From contig NC_079970.1 in NCBI RefSeq assembly GCF_029852145.1, positions 22,138,331-22,202,330 of the forward strand: a DNA stretch of 64,000 nt, in the 5' to 3' direction. The stretch is from Microplitis mediator (lineage: Eukaryota > Arthropoda > Insecta > Hymenoptera > Braconidae). Positions 33,941 to 46,634 of the stretch are shown here, piece after piece; the first letter of the stretch is position 1; every line of letters begins with the position of its first letter. The notes under the pieces are model-generated. The model had not been told where the DNA came from and did no database searches. It saw only the letters and a program-made list of their open reading frames with translations. The translations under genes and the position numbers were made by a program.

Positions 33941-35221
33941 TTTTTTCATTTAATCCAGTGGTAAATCCAGATAACTGCTTCATTTTATATTTTTATTTCC
34001 CTTCATTTTCGGTATAAATTTTTTTTTTCAAAATACTATAGATAAGTTATCGCACATAAAAATCACGTAAAACTATTTTGCGACTCTCTTTTCCGTGATG
34101 TTTTAGTTTCTCAAGAGAGAAAGGACTCGCATTTTGAGGGTGAATCCTCACTTTCTTCTAAATCGATACCAACTTTTCCTCAGGGCTTTCACTTTTTTTT
34201 TTTTTTTTTTTTTAATAATCATTTTTTATCCAGCTTTCAGTAAAGAATTTCTAAGTAACATTATTAAATGTCAAGGACATTTTTTTAATTCAATATGAAA
34301 AAAAAAAATTTTAATGACTGTCATAATATATTTTTCGATATAGAATAAATTGTCATAAGCCATAAGCTTCTTTTTAAAATAAAATAAAATTATAATAAGA
34401 TAAAAAAAAAAATCTACCGCGGATTTAAAAAAGAGTTCTATCGTAAACCTAATATCCGTTATTATAGTCCTTTTACTGCATTTAACTTCCGACAGTTTCA
34501 TCGCGTGTTCTCTTGTCACTCGAGCATTGTACTTTACATCATCATGGCGAGTACACTATTAGTACATGTACACCGGTACAATGTACAGTACACAGTAGAC
34601 AGACAAAGAAATAAGAGTACAAGTGTCTAGAGTCTCGTCTACAAACTACAACCATGGATATTCATGTAATGTATCGCAGAGTTTCTCCACCGACGTCATT
34701 CCATCAAGAGTTTTAATGGAATTTCTCATTCGGTATTTATTCATTTTTCTTTATTGTTATTATGATTTTTTTTTTACAAACTTAGAAATTTGCATCACGA
34801 TTCGCGAGCTTGTTTCAACTGCATTAAATACTACTATTGATTCAATTCGTCCTTTCATAAATATACTTTACTAGAATTTATTCATTTCATAATTGGAACT
34901 CTTAATAACTGCTAACTTACATAATTATGTACTAAGATATTTAATTTTTTGAATATTTTTTTGAACTGTTAAAATTTTTTCAAGTGTCTAAATAATTAAT
35001 TTATTATTTTCATAGTAATAAAATGTTTTTTTTACATGATTTAATTATTTTGGCGCCAAAAATGTTTCTATCAATTTTTTATTATTAGATTATTGGCTGA
35101 TGTAATTGCGCTGAGTGATGAAGGTTACGAGGGTCGATGAGTATGTTATGTGAAAACTTTTTTTCTGTTCGTCGATGAACGATTACATGCGTGTATTTAA
35201 TTAAAGGATGAATTGGGATGT

Positions 35222-36380
35222 AAAACATCGAGAGTAATCACGGATTTTATTTAAATTCGAATTCAGTCTGAGTTCTGGGGTAAAAAAAAATCACTCCGCA
35301 TACGGAGTAAACAGAGAGTGTCTTTTTAGGGGAGTAATTTCGGAGTGATCTGGATTTTATTTGAATCTGCTTCAAATGCTTTTATTATGTGAAATTAGTG
35401 TTTTTGACAGGTTTTTGACAGGTATCTGGTCGATTGTGTCCGAATATGTTCCGCAAGCGTAGAAAATTTAGGTCTAGTTTCATCGGAATACTTAAAATTT
35501 CCATACACTTTCCAGACACTTTCTACAGATTTTCTATAGATTTTCTATTAATTTTCTATAGACTTTCCATCGAGATGACTGATAAATGACCGATAGATTA
35601 CTGACTAAAAACTGATAAATAACCAATTTCAAGTAGCAAAGTTTACAAGCAAGAATATCATTGGACTTGTAAACTTTAGGTGAACCTTCAGACGCCACGA
35701 TCCATCTTACGGCTTTAAATAATAGTATATTTTACACCTCGGGCAGTAAAGTAAGAAATGTCTTGGCCAACAATTACATGAGATCTGAGGCTTTATTTAT
35801 TTACTGCCCAAGGTGTCAATGCTATTTTTCTCCTCGACGGAGGCGGAAAGCGGAAACTTCGTTTTGCACAGCGAGAGAAAAGTTGACGCTTTTCGCCCGG
35901 GGGGAGAAAATTATATTATTATTAATTGAAATTATTTATTATGTGAAATTAGTGTTTTTGACAGGTATCTGGTCAAATTTGAAAGCTTTAAAATATTCAT
36001 TTCGATTCGGAATTTTAATATTCAAATTAACTTCTTTTCGGAGTCAATTTCACTCTGGGGGAATTAAGTAAATAAACAGGCATCCGCTCAGTATTCGCTC
36101 CGAATTTACACTGTAAAAAATCGGTCATTACAAATTTTATTCAAATCTGAGCTCATTCTGTCACTCATAGTTCCGGAGTCAAAAAAAATCCTTCCGCGTA
36201 CGAAGTAATTAGGGAGTTTTTTTTAGCGCAGTAATTTCGGAGTGATCTGGATTTTATTTATATCCGCATTCACTCTGAATTGAAGTTTTAGTATTAAAAC
36301 AAATCCTCATTCGGAGTAAATTTCACTCCGAACTGAGTAAATAAATAAACAGCAATCCGCTCCACATTTACTCCGAATTA
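35222..36380. mobile_element. CACTG-family copies with an inserted segment
   Basis: A copy starts near 35222 (CGAGAGTAATCACGGATTTT), breaks off after GGATTTTATTTGAATCTGC at about 35370, and resumes near 35994 with TTCGATTCGGAATTTTAATA through to 36110, where a second copy (TTTACACTGTAAAAAATCGG) begins and runs to 36380. The 620-base insert carries two direct copies of a 30-base block around TGAAATTAGTGTTTTTGACA (about 35387 and 35943). Confidence 0.65.
35732..35817. mobile_element. 86-bp MITE with ACACCTCGGGCAGTAAA ends
   Basis: ACACCTCGGGCAGTAAAGTAAG and TTATTTACTGCCCAAGGTGT are inverted around a short centre containing ACATGAGATCTGAGGC. It is part of the insert between the two halves of the CACTG copy. 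Confidence 0.55.
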
Positions 36381-38809
36381 ACCATTCAAATATATACGAA
36401 TTTCATATATTTAGTATTAAATTTATTTTGTATAAATACTTGATCATTCAAATATAGATTTCCGCAGATTCTCGTAGTAAACGTGACGTAATTTAAAAAA
36501 AAATTAATAAATATCAGAGGAAAAAGGTTCGATCGGATCACGATTCAACCCTTGTAACTTTATTTTTTTTTTAAAACCCAACAAAGCTTTTATCTATTCA
36601 AGAATTTATGTCAAGGAGTTGCTTTTCTGATCACAAGGGACGTCATGTTTGACGCTATCCCTTCTTCAATCTCAAAAAGTTTAAATATAGTAAAAAAATT
36701 CAAAGATACTTTGGACAAATATTTGATTAAATAAAAAAAAATAATCTTGAATGTTAAAAGAATAACAGCGACAATTATTTACATTCACATAAAATTTATT
36801 TTTAAATTTATGTGCAAACAAACTTGACAAATTATTAGAACAGCGAATGTAAATTTTCTATATTTATATTTTTTAATCCGAAATATTCTCATATAAATAA
36901 ACTTTTATTGTGTTTGTTTGCAATGAAGAGTAAACAAAAAAAAAGTTTTATAAATTGACCAATTTGAAATTATTAACATGAGTAAGTTGGTGACATAAGA
37001 ATTGAAATATCAAAACATAAGTTTTAAAGAATCTACTTGAGATATATAATAGAAGAACTCGAGTGTAGAAGTTAGTAGACGATATATATAGAGAGTATGG
37101 CAAGTAGTATAGATATAAAAGAGTGGCGTCGTTGAAAAATTTTTCATTGCCCGAATACCCGAATCCGCGTCTCGACGTGTTTTTACTTGGCACTTGGAAA
37201 CGAACCAACCTTACATTTCCTATCTGTCGAGTTCGATCCCGGCTCTGGTTATGAAAAAGTAATAAAATAAAAAAAAAAATAAAAAAACGAACGCTCGCGA
37301 GCCAATAGCTGGTTATATATTTTTGGTTATTACCCTTTTTACATAATTCTGTTGTTTATTTTTTTTTTACAACATTACTCAATGGAGTATTTAAAATTAT
37401 GTGACGTAAAAAAACGGGTTCTGTTTCTTATCTGGAGATTTCATTAAAAATAAAAAAAAATAGAGCAGCAAAAAAGTGAAATTAGAGCAGCAAAACAGAC
37501 TCGCAATATTCTAAAATTTTTTTTTCAAACCTTTTTTTATATATATATGTATATTTTTTAATAGAGTGTTTCCGAATACCCTAGAGCAATGAATTAAAAA
37601 ACTGTCCAATTTAGTATGGACTATTCGTGCTACTCGTCGGATCGGCAAATATTCGTCGACGTGAGGACAATAGAAGGATTAGATCGGTATTCTCACATTC
37701 ATGACGAGAGTTTAGTTCAGGGTGTAAATTTATCTTCACAGAACGTGACACAGTGAATCCGAATATGACTGGTTGCTTTATACGTTATTAATCCATTGGG
37801 CTGTCACAAATTTACTATAGAAATATTACTATTCTACTGTATTATGACGAGGCTTAATTTAAAAGCAACTCTCTACCCTGGATAATTGACAAGTCTTTGG
37901 GGTTTTCGTTTTCGTTATCATTTGTAAGCCAGGCAACCCAAAGTTATATAAGCACTAGTGATTCTAGTACATACTTTACTTTATAATCCGCTCATTAAAA
38001 ATTGTTAATTAATAAAAGTAATAATTACTCATTTTTTGCTCGTTAAAATGAAAAATGTTTTTTCCGAGTATTTAATATTTATTTTTCATCTTTAATTTTT
38101 CACATGAAATAATTATTAATAAATGTCATATTTATTGCTCATATATAGTATATTTTTATATATATGTACATGTATTTGTTTTTGTAAAATAAATATTTGT
38201 AATACTTTTTTATTGGTATGAACTAAATATATAACTGATGTAAAAAGGAAAACTGTGATATTTACGAGCAGCAAATTCTGCCGAGAGAAGATTACAAAAA
38301 GTGAAGAATAATATCGATCATGTTGAAATATACCTTAAAGCGGTGGCCACAACTTTTTTATCATTTTTTTTGCTTGTGCAATAAATAATATTTATTGGTT
38401 GCTAAAATTCGGTATTTAATGGGGCTAAATAAGATATTATGTGAGCGGTTATGGATGTTACATAAAATGTTGAGAAGGGAATTAAATCAAGTTGAAAATG
38501 AGAAGGGAAAAATGTTGAGACGAAAAAAAGACGTATGGCTGAATATGGCCGAGAACGTGTTCGCTCCTAATATAGAGATGGATCTCTCTTTTAGGCTGGT
38601 GAGAGCGATCGACATCGGTCGCTATATTGCACATATTCAATGTGCTGACACAAATCATTTCCGATCAAAGGAGACGCGGTATTGAAAATTGGCGAATGGA
38701 AAAAAATATTAAATGTTATCTAATGGAAATATTTTACTTTTTTCTTTAGAATTTTCATTTATAAAACTTTTGATAAGCCCAATAATTTTACGGTGAAATT
38801 ATCTTGAAT
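36381..38809. other. long intron or intergenic stretch, no confident gene
   Basis: AT-rich. A 96-codon plus-strand frame at 38395-38685 (charged, with MLHKMLRRELNQVENEKGKM and MLRRKKDVWLNMAENVF) is the most protein-like thing here but starts with TTG, has no ATG-led context, and I do not recognise it. Sequence at 37600-37760 and 38560-38690 is less AT-rich. Confidence 0.3.
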
Positions 38810-39539
38810 CTCGTGTAAAAAAATATTCCAAAAAAGTTGGACACGTGGAACTTCTGTGTACCTGAAGATCGGAACGTTTTTCGCCCAACGAAAAAAAAAG
38901 TTGGAAAGTAAAAAATCTTATGGGTGACTAGATTTCAGAAATTTTTCGCATATAGATGCTGGTATGTCAGCCGAAAATCTTCGGCTCCCAACTTCCGGAA
39001 CTACCCCTTGAGCAGTCAAATCACATAAATTTTTTTCATTTTCGTCGCGCGAAAAACATTCTGATCTTCAGGTACATGAACTTTTAAGCTTAAGACAGAT
39101 TAGAACTTTGAGTGGAACTTTTTTTGAACCTTTATAATTTTGATAGTAAAAAAAAAAGTTATCTACGACTTTATACGGGCAACTTTTGAGTAAAAAAAAC
39201 AACATATTTCTTAGAATTTATTTTTACTACATTTTACCATTGTTTTGAAAAAGTTCAAAAACCTCTAATTTGGAACTTTTTTGATTTTCATAGGGTTTTT
39301 GGTTTGGAATGAAAACTTTTTCGGAACGAGGGTAAAATGTAGTAAAAACACGTTTTGAAAAATATGTTTTACAAAATTTCTTTTATTATTCAAAATTCGC
39401 TCATATAAAATCCTTGGTAAACTTTTTTTTTACTATCAAAATTATAAAAGTCAAAAAAAAGTTTCATTCGAAATTCGACTCTGCCTCAAGTTTAGAAGTT
39501 CCACATGTCCAACTTTTTTGGATTTTTTTTAACACGGGG
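38810..39539. mobile_element. 730-bp inverted-repeat element
   Basis: CTCGTGTAAAAAAATATTCC then AAAAAAGTTGGACACGTGGA at the left; TCCACATGTCCAACTTTTTT and GGATTTTTTTTAACACGGGG at the right. An inner pair, GAAGATCGGAACGTTTTTCG / GCGAAAAACATTCTGATCTTC (about 38873-39080), and a further pair around TTTTGATAGTAAAAAA / TTTTTTACTATCAAAA show a multi-hairpin design. No open frame. Confidence 0.75.
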
Positions 39540-40482
39540 TTTTAATAAATTAGTGAATTAAAATCTTAACTAAAAAATGTAACATAAATTAATTGTTTAT
39601 TATTTTTTTTTCGTGGTTAAAAAAAAAATGATTATAGAAATATATAGAGGCTGAGCGAAATGGAAATTATAAAAATGACCCAAATTTTTTTTTCCAATAT
39701 TTTTAGTAACGACATAATTTTTGCAGTAAAAAAAATATGAAAACATAATTTTTTTTACGATGGCCTACTTCACACTAAAACAAAAAAAAATTATTTATAT
39801 TGAGGTTGAAAATTTTCCTTGGCATCCCTATTTTTACCGGCGCTCCTCTAATAATTTCTAATATCGATACTGTCAATTAATGGATGATCAATTATTTGAT
39901 ATTAATCGTTTCGAATGATTTTGAAAAATAATAAGTGAAAATAGAAAATAACGGAGTCCATTAGTGTCACGGGAAACTCCCCAATATAAACTTAAATATA
40001 TAAGTTGATGTAAAAAAAATTGTCTTGTAATGGTCGATAATTATTATTAATACATAAAGTTATGCGTTGCATATTTATAAAAGTAAAGTTTATAAAATCA
40101 AAGCTCACTTGACCTCAATTAAATTGTAAACAAAAAAAAAATTGATCCGAAAAAATTTAAAAGTATTCAACATAAAAATTTAAACATAAGTCCTTAGTAT
40201 TTTTACTTCAACACTTTTGTTGAGTGGCCTTTAGAAAATTTATGTATTTATTTATAATTAAATATGTGTCAAGATATAATTATCGATAAATTGGGTCGAT
40301 AGTTAGTACGCATCATGAAATTTGTCCCATCGTTATATTGAATACCGGAATTCTGCATCGCCAGGAAAATTGTCAATCCCTCACTTCCACTACTACGATT
40401 TACTCATCAAATTTTCATGCACGTATCCCTAGCTAACGAAATTTAAATTTCCATTCAATATTAAATATTAATTAATAATACA

Positions 40483-40600
40483 CTGTAAAGAATTTACAGA
40501 GTGAACGAATTTTTATTTTTTTAATTCCTTCCCCTTATGAGTGAATTTTACTCCGATGGGGAGTTTCGGAAAATATTAATTACAAAAAAAATTACTAATA
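40483..40600. mobile_element. CACTG-family MITE, terminal remnant
   Basis: CACTGTAAAGAATTTACAGAG then AGTGAATTTTACTCCGATGG and GGAGTTTCGG. Only the outer third of one side remains. 39540-40482 and 40601-41215 are AT-rich with no other call. Confidence 0.55.
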
Positions 40601-41215
40601 TATAGTGAATTTAGGTCTTTGATGTTTATATTGAGTACGGAAATAATTACGAGCTCCCTTTTTATATATTCACACGAAATGATTTTTGAAAATTATGAGC
40701 AGCTGGTAATGAAACTCGAACAAATAAAATTCCACTGAGTCACAAACTGCCGTATGAATTACATCGACCATACCACGAGTTAACATTTCATATTGTATGA
40801 AATAAGACTTTTTTTCAAATAGCTATAACTTCTTTAAAAATGGACTAATTCAGACGTTTTTTTTTTCAAAATTTTTGTTTTCAAATGCTCTTTTCGAAAA
40901 AAAATACAAAAAAAATTAAAGATATTAAAACCTATGAAATATTTCACTTTTTTTTTAAAAATCGCATTTTTCTTGAAATCCATTTTTCTCAAAAACTAAG
41001 CGAGATATCGAAAAATTTTATTCTTGAAGAAAGTCTGATTCCATCGAGTTCTACAAGAATTCGCGGTCATTTAGCGGCGCTACGAATCCCCCATTTTATA
41101 AATTAAAATCATAATATTTTAAGTTTAATAGTCAATATTTGAATCAATTATTTATTTAAATAACTATGTTTCTAATTAATAACTGTTTTTATTAAATATA
41201 AATTTATTTAAGTAT

Positions 41216-41322
41216 TAAAACCCCGGACCGGAGGGAATGCGAATTTTAATAAAATCTGCGTCACTTCGAAATCACTCCGCCATAATAAAATCCATATTCA
41301 CTCCCGATTTTCTACAGTGTAA
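41216..41322. mobile_element. CACTG-family MITE, short copy
   Basis: Contains CGGACCGGAGGGAATGCG, CGTCACTTCGAAATCACTCC and ends CACTCCCGATTTTCTACAGTG. It ends about 220 bases from ratchet site 1. Confidence 0.65.
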
Positions 41323-41529
41323 TAGAATAAATATTGGAATAGAATAAAATTTCTTGAAATTTATGAAAATAAAAAAAAAGTTTTTTTAATCTCATTAATT
41401 AATCAACGGAACTTGATTTAATGATTCGATATTCGATAACCGCGTGATTCATTTTTGTTAAATAAATATGACTTTACTACATACTTATAAATACTTTATG
41501 ATTATCTCCATTGATACTGGATGAGTTGT

Positions 41530-41575
41530 CACGATACTCACCTGCAACATAAAGAAAAAAAAAATTATTGTAATT
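41530..41575 (-). promoter_or_regulatory. recursive-splice (ratchet) site 1
   Basis: On the minus strand a long pyrimidine tract (TTTTTTTTTTCTTTATGTTG) runs straight into CAG|GTGAGTATCG: a complete acceptor abutting a complete donor with no exon between, junction at 41542/41541. This zero-length-exon layout is the hallmark of ratchet points known from long introns of Drosophila genes. It lies between the distal exon at 60.7 kb and E1 at 29.2 kb, so it probably serves that long intron. Confidence 0.65.
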
Positions 41576-42109
41576 AAAATATCTAATTAAGAAAAATTCC
41601 ATAGAACAGAGGGTTTATTATCGTTATTATTATTATCTTTTAAATTTATATTTAATCAGTAAACAGTAGTGCTGATTGTTAATTATGAAATAATTGATTG
41701 ATTGTGTGTAGTAATTTATAAGTGTGATTGCAATACCACAGCTTTTCTCTCTCTCGTCTATTAATTAGGAGATCTGCAAGGTCGGAATTGCAACTCGATT
41801 GTTTGTGGAAGTTTCATTAAATAGTTTATTGTTATCTTGTCTAAATACGCTTTTGAAGTGAAATACTAATCTGTAGCAAGATATATATCAATATAATTTA
41901 TAGCGTTCTCTTTTGTTACCAAGAATGTTGTAAGTTTTTTATTATAAACATTTAACAATTAAATTAATTAATATAAAAATACATGAAAAAAAAATTTCTT
42001 AGTATTTATTAATTTTTTTTTATTTTTCACTTTGTCGGGCCCAATGGGATTTTCAAAAAATAAAAATAAAAAACATTATAATTTTTATTTCATTACTGAT
42101 TTCGATTAC

Positions 42110-42365
42110 TGTACACTGGAAAAAAATTGCAGATTAAATCTGGAGTTTTATTTCAGCGGAAGTTTATTTTAATATTAAAACTCCGAATTGGAGTGAATGC
42201 AGATTGAAAAAAAATCCGATTCACTCCGAAATCACTTCGCTGGAAAGACAAATTCCCTATTTACTCCGTATGCAGAGTGATTTTTTTTGGACTCCGGAAC
42301 TTCGAGTACCGGAGTGAATTCGAATTTAAATAAAATCCATATTCACTCCGAATTTTTTATATTTT
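42110..42365. mobile_element. CACTG-family MITE
   Basis: Contains GCAGATTAAATCTGGAG, AACTCCGAATTGGAGTGAAT, CGAAATCACTTCGCTGGAA, CTATTTACTCCGTATGCAG and ends ATTCACTCCGAATTTTTTA. Ends are decayed. 42837-46130 is mostly AT-rich; 44330-44480 is a GC-richer block (CTTGGCTGCACCTTCGTCAG) next to a (TA)n microsatellite at 44505-44531. Confidence 0.7.
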
Positions 42366-42770
42366 TTTTATATGAAAAAAAAATCTGTACTGATTTATAA
42401 AAAATTAAATAAGAAAATTTTTTTTCCGAAGCAGGATAGAAATTTTTTTATTAAATTTTTCAAGTGTCTCATTTTGCCCAAGTCTTAATATCACTCCGAA
42501 ATTCATATCGCAAAATAAATAAAAAATTAATGACCTCCAGGTCTCCCCTTTATAAAAATTAAAAAAAAATCTTATTTGTTACTTATTACGATTAAATATA
42601 TAAATATAAAAAGTGACGTAATAATGAATGTATGAAAAATATTATTTATTTAAAAAAAAATAAATGAGACCTTCTCTAAAATGAACTTTTCTGCTGATGC
42701 GATGCCGGGAAATTTGTTCGACTTGAGTGATGTCATGTGGTCCAAGATTTTCTCTCGACAAAGAACTCAC

Positions 42771-42836
42771 GAGGATTCCCCTCAAGGTCGCAAGCGTGCT
42801 ACTTGGTATTCCCCGATCCATCTCGCCAATTCCCAT
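42771..42836 (-). CDS. possible alternative first exon, 22 codons
   Basis: A short open frame from ATG at 42836 reads MGIGEMDRGIPSSTLATLRG then IL and reaches a strong donor, GAATCCTC before GTGAGTTC. The surrounding 100 bases are clearly less AT-rich than the flanks. It leaves phase 0, which fits neither ens E2 nor E3, so it would more likely be untranslated leader or belong to another transcript. The frame stays open past the donor for 40 more codons and a plus-strand frame overlaps it. Splice motif and base composition are the only support. Confidence 0.2.
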
Positions 42837-45800
42837 ATCCTTTTCCTCCTTTCCACCTTCTCACTATTTATTATTATACCCGTCATTCGACGACTATCTA
42901 CCTACTTATATATATATTCCTCAACATTAATAACCACTTGAATTACACCGACACTTCACTCAATAATCATTTGTATTTTCATATATTTTTTACATCCATA
43001 TCTTAAATTTAAAAAATATTTCACTCACTTTTAAAAATTTTCCGCTCTAATTAAAAAAAAATCTCTTTCACAAAATAAAATTTATTGTCAATTAAATATG
43101 CAGTTGATATTTTTCCATCAATTTATCTCATATTTATTACAGGAAATGTCAACCGCATTTATATATGAAATGACGTTAACAGTTTTTTTATCTCTAGATT
43201 TTGATCGGATTTAAAGTCATAAATATTTACTAATAAATAAAATTTGTATTCAAAGTCAGATTCAAATTTAAAATTTTCGGTGCAAAATATATAAGACCAA
43301 CAACAACAACAACTGACTAGAGTAGATAGAGTAGAGTTGTAGAGTTAATGTTTACTACTATCGCGGTTTAGAGTATTTTATATAAAATATACGAGATTGT
43401 AAGTACTTGTGCTGCAATACTAGTCAACAAACTGTAACCTCCACATGACGAGACACATTACACTATCTATACTTTCGTGTACAGTAAAGGTAATATTTAC
43501 TTGAAAATAAAGATAAATAAAAATTACTTATTCAAATATTGTTCAAAGTCCAAGAATTATTTAGCGCCGAATTCACTAGTAAACAGGAAATTCAAATGTT
43601 CAAAATTTTATATAAATTTAAATTAAACGGACTGTGTAATATTATTTTAATTGGCCGCCGATCAACAATTACTGTGACTGAAACCTGTCTCCCACTAAAT
43701 AAAAAAAAAACTACGTCACGCAATGATTCAAGATCTTTTACGTCGTTGACTATAAATGCATCAAGGCAAAATAAAAAACTATGTTAACACCGAGTAAGTA
43801 ATTTAAATATATAATATATTATTTGATATGATAAATTATTATTTTTATTTTTTAAAATAAATTTATTTAATTATCAGTCAGAAATTCTTTATGAATTATT
43901 ATATAGGACGTGTATTAAAACTGTAAAGTAAAATAATTTATAATGATAATGAGCGTAGATAATAAATTTTATTAGTTAATTTTGAGAGCAAGAGATTACT
44001 GGAGTCATTACACACTTTCGACCTAATTTATTTTATCTACTCCATTTTCATCCACATAATAATAATATTTAATACTAGTACTAAAATTTCACAGATGTAA
44101 TTTTTAATTGACACTTCACTTCACACCAAAAAATTTCAGCATTTAAATTTTTATTTATTTAAAAAATTGTTTTTTTTTAGTTAATTTATACGAGGTAATA
44201 TGTTTTTTGTATACTAGTGTGTAAGTATCGGGCATAGTAATCTAATAAATAAATCATTTTAACATTGAAGCGACAATATGTCCGAATGTGAACCCGGTTC
44301 TGTTAAGAATATATGAACTAATGTTATATGGGCACTTTGCGATATCTGAGTCTTGGCTGCACCTTCGTCAGCTACCACAACACTCTGGCAATGTGCTTTC
44401 GCACTCCCGTTTGTCGCTCATCGAATAAATATATTTTAAGGTGGGGAAAGGAAAGTCACGACGACGAGACCAACAGACCAAGTGAGATTATAAAAAAAAA
44501 AAAATTTATATATATATATATATATATATACAATGTATGCGCATGTATGTGTGCGTGTGTAATGAGTGCAAGTATTAAAAAAAATATACATATATTTTTA
44601 AAAATATATGAACAGAATGTATTATCTAAATGATGAATCAAACACGCACTTGTAAAGATAAAAGTTATCATTAAAAAAATTTTTTTTCTCATTTCTATGA
44701 ATGAAACCGCATTTGAATTTGAATTTAGTAAATATTTTTAAACTTCCTGTTTTAATTTCATTTAATTGATTGAGTAAACGAGAAAAGAAATTGAAGATTT
44801 AATTAAAAATAATAGTAGGAAAGAAAAGTTTCATTTTCTCTGTTCTCTGTAGTAAAAATTGAATGATAGTTAATGAAAAAAAGTGTTGAATTATTTTTAC
44901 GTAGTTCTGGGTAAGTTAACAACAGTTATTGTTTGAAACTGCGGATGCGTGGTATACAACTTTGTAAGTAATAATTAAAGACATAGATAAAAAAATTATT
45001 TTTCAAGAGAAGTTATTGACAATGAGCTAGTAAAACTACGTCAAGTGTGAGGTCTATTATTTAAAAGTGTTTTTTTTTTTTTTTATGTAAAATGTGATGA
45101 ATGTAAATACGAAAGTTTTAAATTTATTTTATTTTTTAGCGGGAATAAATGTGCCATTGGAAAAACTTTTTCTGGAGTAGTTTTCCAAAGTTTTTGATAA
45201 ATTTTGAGTCGTAGAATCAACTCTTGGTTTTCAGATTTTTTTTTTTTTTTATTATTATTAAAATATAGAAATTGAATCGCGAGTGGTGAGAAGTCGAACA
45301 TTCTCGATACTGTAATAAGTCGATTTGAATAAATCATTTTTATTTTAGTTTAATGATCTGTAAATTTACTCAATTGAGAGATAACTTGAGGAAATAACTT
45401 TAAGGAAATAAATTTTATTCAAATGAATCAATTTTACATTTTTTTTTATTGGAGTAAAAAATAAATCCGGTAGTAAAAAAATTATAAAAATTTATTTTGT
45501 GATAAAAAATTTTAAAAACCTTTTTATTTTTATTTATAATTCAAATTTGATGTTAAAAAAAATGCGTTCGTTTATTGCATATTTTTTTATGCGCGAGTGA
45601 ACTAACGGACGCGCGAAATTAAAAATTCAATTAAATTTTTTAAAATAAATATTAAAGTGTCAATCAAAAAATTCGTCCTGTCAAATGAAATCCCCTTTAC
45701 AAAAATTGATCATTTTAATGATCAATTATAACACGATGAAAATTTATAATAATAATTATTATCATCTTCAATAATTATGTCAACTTTTTGATGACTTAAG

Positions 45801-46316
45801 TCTCACAAAATCCGTTATTTTATTAACTTATCACAAATATTGAGGATTATTAATTACTGGGATATTTTTTGATGACGAGCAATTTTGACGTGCAGAATAG
45901 AAATATTAAATAACATAATATCACATTAATATTAGTCGTTGAAGAAGGGGGGGGGGTATGTTTGTTGTGATTTACAACAATAATTTTCATTGTGAACAAT
46001 ACGATGATAATATTTGTGACATAAATTATAATTATGACGATTTCATGATGAGGATTCATATTATAATATATAAATATATTGTAAACAATGTTATCATTTT
46101 AATAATATTCGTTATATTGTGCAATAATACGCCGTAAATAATCGGAAATGTATTCGGAGTGAATACAGATTTTATTACAATCCAAATCCACTTCATCACT
46201 TGGTTAAAAAAAATCACTTTGCATACGGAGTAAATAAGGTATTATTTTTTTTAACACAGAAATGCGAATTTTACTTTAGTCGGCATCTACTCCGATCTAG
46301 AGCTTTAGTGTTAAAA

Positions 46317-46441
46317 TACCCATTCGGAAAAAATATATATCCATATATATTCGGGCAAATCTGAATATTCGCTGCTTATATGAGACATATATTCAATTTC
46401 GTCCGTATATATCCCGGATATATGCTTTTTTCGTATGGGTA
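46317..46441. mobile_element. 125-bp palindromic MITE
   Basis: TACCCATTCGGAAAAAATATATATCC mirrors GGATATATGCTTTTTTCGTATGGGTA. It contains ATATATTCGGGC and TATATCCCGGATATA in the arms. It sits inside the CACTG copy. Confidence 0.65.
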
Positions 46442-46457
46442 ATCTTCCCGTTAGAAT

Positions 46458-46634
46458 GATCTTGCAGTTAGTAGACAATTAAAAATTTTTCAATTTTTTT
46501 TCGACAATTTAATTACAAAAATAAAAATATGCACATGCAGAAAATTTACAAAACTATAAGTGCAATTTTTTTTATAATTTATTGTTTTGGAAAAAATCAA
46601 AAAATTATTAGACGTCGGGTAAATTCATTATCAT
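46458..46634. mobile_element. TGATACTGAA-family element
   Basis: Starts TGATCTTGCAGTTAGTAGAC and ends AGACGTCGGGTAAATTCATTATCA, with internal GCACATGCAGAAAATTTA. Same family as the tandem units at 5.1-5.7 kb, reverse orientation. Confidence 0.6.

Noticed and set aside
35370..35972. LTR retrotransposon flanked by direct repeats
   Set aside because: Repeats are only about 30-40 bases, with no TG..CA ends, primer-binding site or polyprotein frame.
38395..38685. 96-codon charged plus-strand frame
   Set aside because: Starts at TTG; first ATG is internal; no splice sites or family resemblance found. Noted as the most protein-like unassigned frame.
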